Below, piece by piece: positions 49,828-63,750 of a DNA stretch of 64,000 nucleotides (the first letter of the stretch is position 1; each line of letters starts with the position of its first letter). This DNA is from Protea cynaroides (lineage: Eukaryota; Streptophyta; Magnoliopsida; Proteales; Proteaceae): contig CM053266.1 in the NCBI GenBank assembly GCA_028583415.1, positions 44,399,726-44,463,725 on the forward strand, written 5' to 3'. The notes below the pieces were generated by a model, which did no database searches, was not told the DNA's origin, and saw nothing but the letters and a program-made list of their open reading frames with translations. The position numbers were made by a program, and so were the translations under genes.

Positions 49828-50677
49828 CAATGAAAATGGTACGAGATTTTGTGTACATTTTAAAGTCACCATCTTAAAACCATCTGGATATGTAAGAATT
49901 CCATTAAGGACACTTAAAAGAACGAAATAGAATACATCCAAGCTTATATATTTTCTCTTTAAAGCCATGGATGAACATTTGTAGTTTTGTTCTGATTTTC
50001 TTTTTCTTTTTTATATTGGTTTACACTATCTAAATTCCATGGCTGTTTATTTTTGGCTACGGAAATTCAGTTTTGGCAATGGCTTAATACGGTAGCCAAA
50101 AATAGGAATTGTTGTAGTGCTGCAGGCAGACTAAATTCAAACTAAGGAACTACCAATCCAATTGCACAAACCGCTACAAAGTAAGGCGAAGATAACGAGA
50201 TCTGAAACCCTAGCAATTCAATCCCTTTAATCACCAAAAACATGACTCCGCCAACGACAATAGAGATCGCTAAGAGGATACCTTGCACGCAGATAAAAGT
50301 CATAAAGAGACGAAGAAAAGAATCCAAAAGAGATATCTTGCAAGCAATTCATTTTGGTTCGATGATGGCTTGTCGAAGGTCGAAGGGTGGGGAAGAAGAC
50401 AAGATAGAAGGTGAGTGGAAGAAGGAATAGAACCAAATGGGCTAAGAAGTGGCGCGATTGTGTTGCAGCTCATTGGGGCCATATTACGATACCATTCATA
50501 TGACCTCACGATCAATTAAAGAGGTGCCAGCTGTCGCTCATCAGAAGACCACTTGGCTTCCTCATGTTGATAGGTATCAACATGAAAGGATTCAAATCCC
50601 AAAGTCTCTTTTACTTCCCATATAGAACTATGGAAACAAGTTTACCTTGTTTAAATCAAACACCAAAAGATCTTGGG

Positions 50678-50816
50678 AACCGAATCCTCTCCTTCACGAG
50701 TCCCCGGCTCTCACCCCATTAAACTGTTGGAGGGGGTTGAAGTTTGAACCGACTCACCCCTTCAACGATTGAATGGGATGGGAGCGAGGGAGCCATGGAG
50801 GAGAGAATTTAGACGC
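50678..50816. mobile_element. short foldback MITE (copy FB7)
   Basis: 139 bp with inverted ends (AACCGAATCCTCTCC; GAGAGAATTTAGACGC) and a perfect 11-bp duplication AAGATCTTGGG (50667-50677 and 50817-50827). Block 1 has the single-copy site AAAAGATCTTGAG near 37675. Confidence 0.8.
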
Positions 50817-51159
50817 AAGATCTTGGGCTTTATCCTCACTAGCACAAAAAAAAAATCAAAACACAAATTTTTCTTTTTAAATTTTATCTAATAAAAATGA
50901 TAAAATACATCATTAAATGGCCATCTTCTTCATGATTGGTTGAGAAAAATCCTTCTATTTATTGTGGGACTTTGAGAGTCTGATCATGAACGTACAGGTG
51001 CCCCAAGAAAAAAAAAATCTTTTCTTGTCTCCTCTATGCTTGGACTACATCTGAATATTTTTTCACAACTACCCTCCACGACGAGTGTGTCAATTCTCTC
51101 TCTCTCTCTCTCACTCTCTCTCACTCTCTCTCTCATGTATATTTGTAGATGTAGATATG

Positions 51160-51402
51160 GTATAAAAATCTTCTCTCGTTTGAGTTTAGACGGGAGAGTT
51201 GGTAGCCTGGATGGATGGCTGTCACTTAACTATCGGGTGGATCCCAGCCCTCCATCCAAGCCTACACCCGAACCGACAAGCTGAGTCGACAAGGGTGTCG
51301 ACTCGGATGGAAGACTCAGATCCACCCGAGAATCAGGTGGCGGTCATTCATCCAAGCCGCCAACTTTCCTGTCCAAACTCAAACGAGAGAGGATGTAAAT
51401 CC
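51160..51402. mobile_element. foldback MITE (copy FB8)
   Basis: The arms TCTCTCGTTTGAG and CTCAAACGAGAGA are at the ends, with GGTGTCGACTCGGATGG near the loop. It is flanked by GTAGATATG / GTGGATATG (51151-51159 and 51403-51411). The equivalent stretch in block 1 (TGTAAATGTGGACATGAGTG near 38153) is uninterrupted. Confidence 0.85.
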
Positions 51403-52313
51403 GTGGATATGGATGTGGTGGCCATGGCCGTGGCTGTGACTGATCTTTCATGCGTTAGCAAGTAAAAGCACGTCACTAAACAAATGACTCTCATTGGTGG
51501 AGCCATAATCGGATAAGCCTAACCAATAATACTATGAAGAAAATTTGACACCACAAAACGGCCATGGTCATCAATCAGATCATCTTTCACAATCCTCCCC
51601 ATAATTATGGTCAAAGAACTCATACATTTTGACCTTTTTCAAGTTCTGGTGGCTTGGCATAATTAGGATCGCTTTGAAACATGGCTGGCAAGGCGAGTAG
51701 AATCGGTTCATACTGGGTTCAAATAAAAAAAAATCTGTGGATTGGGTTTGAATTTGATTCAATATGATCATTGAAAATTATGTTCAATCATTTCCCAAGA
51801 TTAGGTGATCCAACTGTGCAGCCGGCATGGAATACTAATACAACAATTCCAACTATTGAATGGATAGGGCAGAATGGCAGATGTTACTTCCCATGAATCT
51901 TTCTTAAAATATCTGGGGATGGTAATTGCGGATTTTTCTATTTGTAACAAGGGCGGTTACGTGTAGTTGTAACCAAAACAATTGCATGTATATTGATGTT
52001 TCCATGATGAATCAGTGAGTATGCATTAAAAAGATCTGATTACTGTTATCGCTGGTTTTCGTCCTGTGCATAAGATGGACTGACACCTGCATGTAACAGG
52101 AATCAACATCACACAATGAGGTGGTGGGGTTTTAACCATGTGGCTACTCCGATGCTTAAGTCAATATTTGATCCAAGACAAACAGATGGAATACATCCTG
52201 AATTCCTTAAAAAAAAGGGGTTTGAGGTGCTTTGCAGGGAAGAAGATCACCCTCCCTGTTTGAGTTTTCAGAGACGTAAAAGGGTGGCTCCCATGGTCGA
52301 GAGGGAATGTGAG

Positions 52314-53762
<1,449 letters not shown>

Positions 53763-54880
53763 GTGAGGATGGTAAAAAAGACTGATGATAAATACTCAAC
53801 ATAATTTTTTGGGCATACCTTTCTGTATCTTTCTCACCTCTATTTATAGCCAATGAGGAAGGGCTTGGTGAGGATCACCTCTATATTTGCCAACACATCC
53901 AATCTCAAGTGTCCAACCTGGCCTAATCTGACGGTAGTAGGGGTTGTGGAGGGTCTACGACCCCACAAAGTAGGTCACCACCCTAGATCTTCGCAGCCAC
54001 GATCCACTCAAGCCCTTGCCATCACGCTTAATTAAAGCGCGTGGCCTTTCTATCAGTCAAATAGAGCTGATGTGTGACCTGGGCCCATGGGTTTTTCCCA
54101 TCCTAAGTTGACGTGACTCGTCCTGCCCACATGGCTTACATTTTATGTCTACTCATACCATTTATGGCTCCACGTTTATTGCGCCCCTTCTGCATTTAAT
54201 GTATCCGATCCTTCCCCGTGTTGAACCGATTCAGAGGCGGCTCAAGGCCAAGATGATTCTCTATCCATTAAGAGGAACCTTTTCATCTAGAAAGAGAAAG
54301 ATTTATAGTTAGAATTTAAACAATAATTTGCAGTTGGAATTCAGAGATCAAACATACTGTATCTACAGAGGGACTCATATGTATAATATCAGACAATAGA
54401 TAAGGGGGTTATCAAGTTATCTAAACCAAGTTGAAGCATCTGTAACCATGGATGTGACAAGTGAATTTAAATTAGTCAATCTTTTGAGATGATTATCATT
54501 CTATAATCAATAGTAAGATGTGACAGCTTATATAAATAAGTATACCCATCTCCTCATCAATTGTTAATATAACAGAACATTAATCTTCTATTGGGAAAAC
54601 ATTTAATTAATGAAATGATTAAGATAAAATCTCTGTTTTTTATGCTTAGAGATTATGATAATTAAAATCTTGGTCAAAGATAGAAAGCCAAATCTTAATA
54701 TAAAAAAGCCATAATTAGTACAGCCATTCATTTCTAATCTGATAACAAAAACTACAAACTAGCACAATTAAAAGATGTGGAAAGTGGGTGTAAACAAATC
54801 CCCAGTTGGATCACATCAACAGCTTCAATGGTTATCAGAAAGTCTTCTTCCCATTAGCATGGAGTATGGAATCCTGAGGT

Positions 54881-54945
54881 GAGTGGCGTAGTCGGCAAGG
54901 GATCATGCCTTAGAAAGCAGAGATCTTAAGTTCAACTCTTCTTAA
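54881..54945 (+). repeat. tRNA-like SINE head
   Basis: An A-box-like TGGCGTAGTCGG (54884-54895) is followed about 34 bp later by a B-box-like AAGTTCAACTC (54928-54938). T-rich DNA follows near 55108-55120. No acceptor stem is visible, so this is a SINE-type relic rather than a tRNA gene. Confidence 0.4.
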
Positions 54946-55409
54946 CCCTTGGGGCCAGTTGCCTAAAATGGCTCATGGTTCTCATGGGCTCCAGTCTTTC
55001 CTCATTCATGTGGGATCGAGGACTCATGAATTCATCATGGTTTCATTACGTTTTCTCAAAGGCCATTAACAGCTTAAATCTTTTCCTTATTGGAGGCCTT
55101 CTGAGATTTTTTTTTATTTAAAAATCTGAGTATTTGTTGAAGGCCTTAATCATCCAATGCAATTGTGGAAAGCAAAAGAGAGGAGGCATTGGTTGAAAGT
55201 CCAAACTAGACACCATTCAAAACAGGCTTATCCCATATTTCTTTATCTACAAAGGCCAATCCCTCATTTTCATCTTATGTGGGGATGGAAGGTAAAAAAA
55301 CTACATCATTATCTTCTATGTACCATGCTGATTCCAAGCAAAGAAGAAAAATATTGAAAAAAAAAAAATGAAAAAAGAAAGAAAGAAACTATATATGTTT
55401 TATTAACAA

Positions 55410-58400
55410 TCAAAAACCTTCAACTCCAGCTCTTCGAACCACAGATGATGCCGATTTCCGACCTTCCTGTGCAACAATCTCTTCCACAGAGATTATGGAT
55501 GAACATGTTCGGGGAGGAAGACAAAGGGGCATCGAATGTCGTCCTGAATGAGAAACCAATGGTTGGGTTCCTGAGGGAGGTGAGGGTGAGAAACTTAATC
55601 TGGGATGCGGAGTAACAATGCCATTGAGACTTGGAGACCTTGACATCAGCTTTCTGGTTATTGCTTCAGGCTCTTGAAGAGGAAACAAACAAGAGAACCT
55701 CATGTCTTGGATGTCTTTGAGAGCCTCCACAATAGTTCTTATTGTGGGTCTTTCTGATGGATCCTTCTGGAGGCATTTAAGTGCAATATCAGCCACAGTC
55801 CGTGCTGCTCTAGCTGGAAAGCGCTTTTTTAATTGCGGATCCATGATCAGGGATAGACGGCAGTCGTCAGCTAGGAAAGGTCGGCTCCACTTAACTATGT
55901 TCTTCTCTCCATTAGGGTGGCGGCTATCAAGATTCTTTCGGCCAGTAAGTAATTCGAGTAGCACAATCCCAAAACTCCACACATTGCTCTTCGGAGTGAG
56001 TAGTCCTCTCTCCAAGGTCTCCACTGACATACTAGCCAATGCCTGATAATAGAACAAAAGAACGGAAATCAACAAACAAGAATTCACATATTACAAGAGA
56101 GAGCCCTTTCTTGGAAGCAGGACCCCTCATACTGTAGTTAAAAAAAACCAGACATATCACAGGCAACAAATGAAACAACATATCAACTAACAACCTAGTC
56201 TTACACCTATCGCATAACCAAAGCAAGATTCCAATATCTCTTGGGTTACTCTTCTTCAATGACAACAGAAATACATCTAACAATGGGGTGATATGAATCA
56301 TGAATTCATCCATCTTTATTCATTAGCATATAAGATAGTACTGTTGTTATCATCTTAATATAGATTAGTTACCGGTGAAGTATCTGATATTTCCACCCCC
56401 GCATTATGGCTAACACAACCAAAACCTGAAAGCTTCGCACTAAAATCTTTGTCAACCTGTATATTGGCGGTTGAGAACTCATTGTACATAGCCTGCGAGT
56501 TATAACAGAAACATCTCAGTCAAAATGAAGTGATAAGAGAATCTAATTTTGATAAACTGAAAACAGAAAATCTGTGTGCAAGATGTCTAATTTATTTCCT
56601 AATCAACCTCCTATTATTACACTGGAAAGACAGGCAATGGTATCAGGACCCACCAGACAACATGACCATGCTCAACCACGTTTTTATTCTCCACCGCCAG
56701 GAAAGCCACTAGATTTCCCCAATTTGGGTATCATTCAAAAACAGAAAATGAGGAGATGCAGTTATGGGTTAAGATTAGAAGCCAATCCAACTCATTCAGA
56801 AGCCCTTGTTAGGACTTCTACTCTGTTATTTTCTTGTGAGATCTCTCACAAAAGTTTTGCATTCAAATGCTTTGGAACTTAGCAGTAGCTCTAGGTTGAA
56901 TATCAAGTCAGGCTTGCAGAAAGGACAGAAAAGGCCTCTCAGTGAAAGAAGAATTTAAAGACGGTTTAAATGAAGAAGATAAACAGCCTTCCCCTTTGCC
57001 TCAAACTTAATTCAAGTACCTGCTTGGTTTCACCTTTCCGTCTGAGTGGGAAATAAAAAAAAGCTAACAAAACCTAAAGCTAGGTTAAGCATTTCCATTT
57101 TCTATGACCGGGTAGGGTAAGAGGAACAAATACCAATTGCAGTTCTAAGCGACCCAAATACTTCGATTCATGATTTTAAACATCATATAGGAGTAGTCAG
57201 ATCAGTTTATCAATATTCGCATTGATCAGGACAATCCACTCCATCATCTGAAGTATTATTAAGCTAGATCTCCAAGGTTGAACACACTGATGCACTGGTT
57301 CCTTACATAAAGGAGATTCATGGTTGAACAAGTATCATTATAGGAAACAGTCCGTCATGACATACAATTTAATTAAGTTCTACACAATAACCAGAACAGA
57401 ATGCTAGAAATACCTGGAATGGTCCTTCTTCGTGCAAAAATGCAAGACCTTGTGCAGCACATAAAGCAACTTTCATCCTGGCATTCCAGTCAATCGTTGG
57501 GCCATCAAATCTCCCATAAAGCAACTTGTCTAAACTTCCATGGAATAGCCTTTCATAAACCAACATGCGTTGCTCTGAACCATCACGTGCATGAAAACCA
57601 ATCAATTTACAGAGCTGGGGATGTTGCAAAGAAGCAAGCGTATTGACCTCATGTAAAAAATCTTTGAAACCCTGGAAAATCACACATACGGACAGATTAT
57701 AATAGTCATTAAAAAAAATCCTAAAATACAACAGAGAGTATGCAAAACTTTCCCCACACAAGCAAAGTTAACATTAGTATTTCACCAACTAAATATGCAA
57801 TTTAGGCCTTTCGACCCAAAGCAGTAACTTTATGGATAAATTTCACTAGCATGACAAGGAAGGCAGGAAGTTCAGAGAAGCAGATAATCCATGCAAGGGG
57901 AACTGCCAATTGATATACTAGCTGGGACCCATCATAATTTATGTTTAATCTTACAGCCTGATTCCATTTCTACTGCTATTATACCCTCCCCCCCAAATAA
58001 ATAAATAAATAAATAAATAACCACATTTGGGCCATTTTCCTTATTAGATCACCCTGGTTTCCAATTAAACAATTTACATGCCCTTGATCAGTTTCAGAAA
58101 ATTTGGCATTAATGATGGTCTAAATTCGGTTTCAACTTTCCGGGATTATATGCAAGCTTTTAAAAACAGAATTCCAAATTTGTTTTACCAAGATACGATG
58201 AAACACAGGATTCTCGTGACTGTCACCCTAAAGCAATCAATCAATTCAATTCATCCCCTTAATGAACTCTTAGTTTCTGACCTCAATCTGATTTTATAAC
58301 GGCATGCCTGTCATTTCTACTGTAATAACCGTCCCATTTCGGTTATTAGACCATTTTAGGTTTCCTATTAACTAATTTTCACAATTTGTTTAATATTTGA

Positions 58401-59334
58401 CAATTTGGCAATGATGATGCTCTGAAAAACAAGGTTGCAAGGAATATATGCATTAATAGCAATATGAGTAAGGCAGGCTTCGAAAAATATAAATTTACCA
58501 AATCTGCCAGCAAAACAGTTAACTGCAAAAGCACAAGATTCTCACAACTACTGCTACAAAACAATCAATTTATAAAATCCATTCCTTGATGAATCGAAAA
58601 CTTCTTTCAATGAACAACTTCTTTCAATGAACAACTTCTTTTCCTCAGAGGGAATTATGAGTTACCTGAGTGGATGAAAGACGGACAACAGTTGCTTCAA
58701 GCTTCTTGGCGCCTGAGGAATCTTCTCCAAAAGAAGCCCTGTAAATTATGGAAGAATGGCCCTCCGACATGCATTGCACTGGTGAGAAATATTGGCAAGC
58801 AGATGCAATCTCTTCATATGAGAAGTTACGGAGTCCCAAAGGAGGTAGAGGTAAAGGACCAGAGACAGCAAGAGGGCCACTCATGTTCCCTGATTTGAAG
58901 CTCCCAGAGGCAGCAAGAGGGCCACTGATGTTCCCTGATTTGAAGCTCCCCATATTCTTCAACACAGCAGTATTATGAGGCGCAGGAAGAGGCAAGGGTT
59001 GTGGGCTTGGCGCCCGTTGTTCCTTTGGCAACCCACCTCGGCTCTTCAATTCTTCTGGTTCATCATATTCAGCAGATAAGAGTGCATCTCTCTCTGCCAC
59101 ATCTAGGCTTGAAGGAGCAGATAATGCACGGGTTCTACTATTGGTAACTCTGTTCGGAGGTTGTACAACTGCAGGTCTAGTCTTGAAGCTTGGAGGAGCG
59201 GACTGAAGCGCTCGACCATGGATTTGTGGTTCAGGGAGCGTAGTGGGTGTATGCTCCTGAGGATTCACAGGTTTAACGTAAACCAGTTTCTCAGACTTTT
59301 TCTTCTTGCCCTTTAAGACGGTGAAACACCCCAT
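55410..59334 (-). CDS. receptor-like cytoplasmic kinase, predicted pseudokinase
   Basis: Four exons in phase 0, 59334-58666, 57671-57414, 56492-56373 and 56042-55410, give 559 aa. The start MGCFTVLKGKKKK (chosen over a codon 9 bp upstream) has Gly2 for myristoylation, Cys3 for palmitoylation and a Lys patch, so plasma-membrane attachment is likely. Residues about 20-175 are Pro/Ser-rich and disordered. The kinase-like fold runs from NFSYEEIASACQYFSP to about 420. Catalytic residues are missing: the VAVK-type Lys segment reads ATVVRL, the HRDLKxxN loop reads NEFSTANIQ, and DFG reads SGFG. The APE region is absent and the subdomain IX Asp is Asn (KSNVWSFG). Structural motifs such as LLELLTGR are kept. 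It probably works as a scaffold. A Ser/Pro-rich C-terminal tail follows. I cannot name the Arabidopsis orthologue. Confidence 0.88.
58860..58962 (-). repeat. in-frame coding tandem duplication in the kinase gene
   Basis: A unit of about 51 bp occurs twice in exon 1 (plus strand word GCAAGAGGGCCACT followed by ATGTTCCCTGATTTGAAG). It encodes GSFKSGNISGPLA and GSFKSGNMSGPLA in the disordered linker before the kinase fold. Confidence 0.9.
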
Positions 59335-60574
59335 TTTAGGCATGAAACTTCAACAGAAATTCCTGCAAGAAGGAATGCAAAAAAGTTACTTACTCAAATC
59401 ACCACAAAATGAAATTTGAACACTATCAGCATGCCCAAAATGTTAAAAAAATAAAAATAAAAAAATAAAAATAAAAATAAAAGGAAAAAGGAACAAACAC
59501 GTTTCTAGTGATGGAACCAAGATGAGAATCCACAAACAGAAAGTAACCCGCCATAGCACAGGAGATCAATCCTTTAATTTTCTTCCAGTGAAGTAATTAA
59601 AAAAGAATCTTCCCGTTTACATTCTTAAGAAAAATATTAAATTTCTCAGATTAAAATGATGAGAAACCAATAAATCCGTATTACTTGAAGCGAATTCAAT
59701 AATCCAAAATTGAAAACAGACACTACAAGCAGCACCTGCAACACCAATTTACCAAGCAATCCTAGGTCATTGAAATCAATTAAAAACAGACAAAGAAAAC
59801 CATGAATCACAAACCAAAACCAACATTAATTAATCAAAAAGCTTATATTTCCGAATAGAACAACAGCGCCACAGAACACCTGGAAGTACAACAAATCGAC
59901 ATTTTGATTGCATAAAAGCAAAAGAAAGGAAAGTTTATCGAAAACAAGTAGAAGTCAATCTTCCCAAAACTGCAAACGACGCAAAGTCGCACGAAACGAC
60001 GCCTAAGACACTGCAAAACCAAACCACAGTACCAACCCAAATTCTCCAATAAAACCACCCAACTGGTCGCCTCAGAGTCTAAATTCCAAAAGACAAAACG
60101 AAGAATTAGAAGAACCACACCAGAAACAACAAAGGACGAAAATGAGAAACGATAAAGAAAACCAAAAGACCAAATTACTCAGCACATCGCTTAAACACTT
60201 TCAGCTTGAATACCTCAACATTTTAAGAAAAAAAACAACTTAAGGTCCCTAAAACCATCAAATTACATCGGAATAAACAGAATCCGATTTTGACTGCTCC
60301 AAATACTTCATTCTTTGTGTTCCTGAGAAGGACACGAATCCAACCTGAATAGAGCTACAGAGAACCCCGTTTTGAAGCAAAGGAAGATCTGATGTCGAAG
60401 CTATGAAAACCGATCAACCAACCAGGGATCCAAAGTACAGCATTCTTGCTGTCGTCGGATCGATCAAAGTTAATGCAGAGACGAGTACAAGCTTAAAGAG
60501 AGAAAGTGAAACCCTAAGAAGTCAAACAAAAGTAGAGGGGCAAGCAAGAAAAAGAGAAGCAAAAATACCAGACG

Positions 60575-60615
<41 letters not shown>

Positions 60616-60650
60616 CCGAGAAGCAACAGTCAAAGCTGATAAAATTATCT
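59335..60650 (-). other. 5' UTR and 5' UTR intron of the kinase gene
   Basis: An acceptor TTGCAG is followed by GAATTTCTGTTGAAG (boundary near 59362/59363), and a matching donor CAG/GTTGG lies near 60344/60345. An intron of about 1 kb in the leader is therefore likely, with a leading exon of about 60345-60650. That exon carries a TC repeat in the sense strand (GA at 60581-60609). A TATA-like stretch lies near 60660-60675. Confidence 0.5.
60581..60609. repeat. (GA)n microsatellite in the kinase 5' leader
   Basis: About 29 bp of GA on the plus strand, CT in the sense of the minus-strand gene, a common feature of plant 5' UTRs. Confidence 0.9.
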
Positions 60651-63123
60651 AAAATGTGTGTTATATATTATTATACTCACAACAAATAGAAAGAAAGAGA
60701 GAAGATTTTTTCAAAAACAATGGAAGCGGTTTTCTTGTGGGCAAATACATATATAAGAGACTTCCCTTTCAGAACCGCCCATGTATTTAAAAATCTGGTC
60801 CGACATCGAACCGGTAAAGGAACCACTCCGGTTTGTTCTTATATATAAATCGTGTGGTGCTGCTCTCTTACGTAACTCCAATTCACGTAGGTAACATCGC
60901 GATCCCCTCCCCATTTATAAATTCATCAAATGAGATATGACAATTTTGTATTTCGTAAAAAATCATGAGAGTTTAGATTCTTGAGTGATGTTGTTGTTTG
61001 TTGCTCCCACCAGTAGGAGCGGTTGATGGTGGACTCATTTATAAGTAGGGCAAGAGAGGAGAGAGACTGTCAGTGAAATGTTATCGACTATAACATTCCA
61101 AAGAACATTTTCCTAAATCATAAAAACAGACTAATAATACCTGGTTTTGGTAACAATCCCATTTCTTGATTCTATTGATTTTTGCTCGATGGGTGTCGTT
61201 TGAGAGTCGTACTATATTTGATAACTCTAGTTTGATTTTTACTTTTGGAGATCAGAGTGGCCCTTAAATCCCAAATAAATAAGAATTATAAAACTTATTT
61301 TACAAGTTTCTTCTTTCAAAGTGATGTCAAGGGGTTAAACCCACTCCCAAAAATAATGGGGTCACTCTCTCTCACTCGACTGTCTCTCTAGCTCGAGCGT
61401 CTCAGGTCCCTCTCGCCCTCTCTACTTACTCCTCTCTCTCTTTCAATTGCTCGTCTTTTCTTCTCTTCTTCTTTTATCTCACTTTTAGAATTGATTTTAG
61501 AACAGTGTTACCAAACAGAGATCTTACTCTCAGAAATCATAGAATCACACATTTTGATTAGGATCAAGGATTGGGTCAGATCGAACCCCTGGGGTTCAGA
61601 TCGAACCGGCTAGAATTTCAATTAGGTGGAAAAAGGAAAAGAATAGGGGGTAGAAATGGAATTCCACAATGAAGACAAGCGGTTTTTGAGGTGACAATTC
61701 AGTCAAGCAAGAAAATGGAAAATCTCATCTATAAAAGGAAAGTATTTAAGTACGGTCAAAGAAGTGGATCATGATGAGTTGTTTGACTGAATCTACTCCA
61801 ATAGATTTTAAGTAACGTCCAAGATATCAATGGTCCATGTAACATTCAAACCCCACTGTGGGGACCACTGACATCTACAGTTGTCAAAAACTATTTTTAA
61901 ATGGAAGAATAGTACTAAATTTAGAAAGTTAGATTACCAAAAACTGAATAAGAGAGAGAGAGAGAGAGATTAAGAAAGTTATTTAATGAGTAAAACTAGA
62001 GTCATGATTGGTTCAATCATCGTTAACCCCAATTTCGTAATTGCACGCATTTCAAAACGCTTTCTCTGTGCGGTCGAGCGTGTGGTTCGACGGACGGCTG
62101 ATGACTCAACTACTTATGTTGACTAATGTCTATGGTTAAAGCTCAAGGATCTCTGAATAGGACCGCTGATTCGGAATCTTTTGATATATATAACATTCAG
62201 ATCCTTGCATGTCATCTTGACGGTGGAACGTGGCCCACCCAAGGAGTCGGCGGGGAATGAACGTGGACCATCGGTCGAGTCATGGTGAGTCACCAACCGA
62301 ATCCTTTTGATTTTGTATTTATTCCCTCGTGGCAAATTCATTCATATATACTTAGATTAATGGTGGCCAAACGTGTATGAAATGCTGAAACGCAAATCAA
62401 AATTGGCGGGCTACTTAAGAAATTGATGACGTGCACAAGTGAAAAAACATTCTCAACAATCCATGCATTTGCCACGTGTTTTTTCATACATATAGTTTAT
62501 TTTTTTAATAGAAAATTTCCCCACACTGCCATAGTATCATAAACATAACATCTCATCATCCGGATTTCATATAAATGTTATCATTCTCGTCTGGCATGTG
62601 CATCGGGTGAATTTCAGTCATGCGATCATGATTGGAGCAACTAGACAACATGAAATAATTTTTTTTTATTTTATACATATTCTTATTAACACTGAATCAA
62701 TGTCAATAGCTATTGACTGTTATTGCACTCGGTGTCCGTCGAATTACGCAAAACCCTTTACCCGAATTTACTATTTGTATATTGTGATTTATGTGATGGC
62801 ATAATGAGTGCGCATGAAAAGAAATCCATTAACGTTAACCAATCTCATATAGACGGATCCAAAAATGATAAAAGAAAATTCTTAAATTTCAAGTCTACAA
62901 CAACAACCAAGTCTTATCAAACTAAATGGGATCGGCTAAATTAATGATTCTTGTCCTCCAATTAGTTCTGTTCGATGTCATACGTACTTGAAACAAAATC
63001 TAAACTATATATATTCTTTTAGATCCTCTAATCTGAATCAAATCACTCTTTTGTATTAGATTTAAATTTCAATCCTAATGCATAAGGAGAGGTTTGCTGG
63101 GAGAAAAGGACGTGGTTAGAGAA

Positions 63124-63262
63124 TAGTTTATCTGCATGTACTTGTGTCCTCCTTGAGAACCCATCAATATTTCTATATAATGAGTTCCACACTCTAGATG
63201 AGGATCCCACACCACATCGATGGTGATAAGATCCTATGAAGAATACATGTACATGCAGGTGA
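63124..63262. mobile_element. stray copy of the CYP79-intron foldback repeat
   Basis: Inverted ends TATCTGCATGTACTTGTGTC and ATACATGTACATGCAGGTGA surround GATCCCACACCACATCGATG, matching the introns of the CYP79 copies. This shows the intronic module is a mobile or dispersed family, not a CYP79-specific sequence. Confidence 0.55.
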
Positions 63263-63674
63263 CCTAAACTCACATGGTCAACTAAAAAAATAAAATATTA
63301 TAAAAATTTCAAATATAATTTTGTACCTCGGGCGAAATGCTGCGGCTCCTTAATTGAAAGGTACACCAACCAAATTTTCTCTTTATTATGGTTAGAAAGA
63401 ATAGTCAAAGTGAGTAGATATAGCATTCACAATTAGCAGTCAAAATTGATAGGCATGCGTGTGACGAATAGAGTGATGTACCATATCATCATTATTATAG
63501 TAATTCATGGTTTGTTTTTGGGTAGTTACATTACGTTCATGATGATACTCATGCATGTCCTTTTTTTTATACATAAGGATGTCTTATTTTTGGAAATACA
63601 CAATGAAAATGGTATGAAGCATTACATAATGAAGATTCCTACATTCAAATCTGATTTTCACGGTTTTTATAATC

Positions 63675-63678
<4 letters not shown>

Positions 63679-63748
<70 letters not shown>
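63679..63748. repeat. (TA)n microsatellite
   Basis: About 70 bp of TA dinucleotides. The Ile/Tyr frames on both strands are translations of it. Confidence 0.95.

Positions 63749-63750
<2 letters not shown>

Noticed and set aside
54881..54945. tRNA gene
   Set aside because: A- and B-box-like words are present but no acceptor stem or full cloverleaf forms; kept only as a SINE-like relic.
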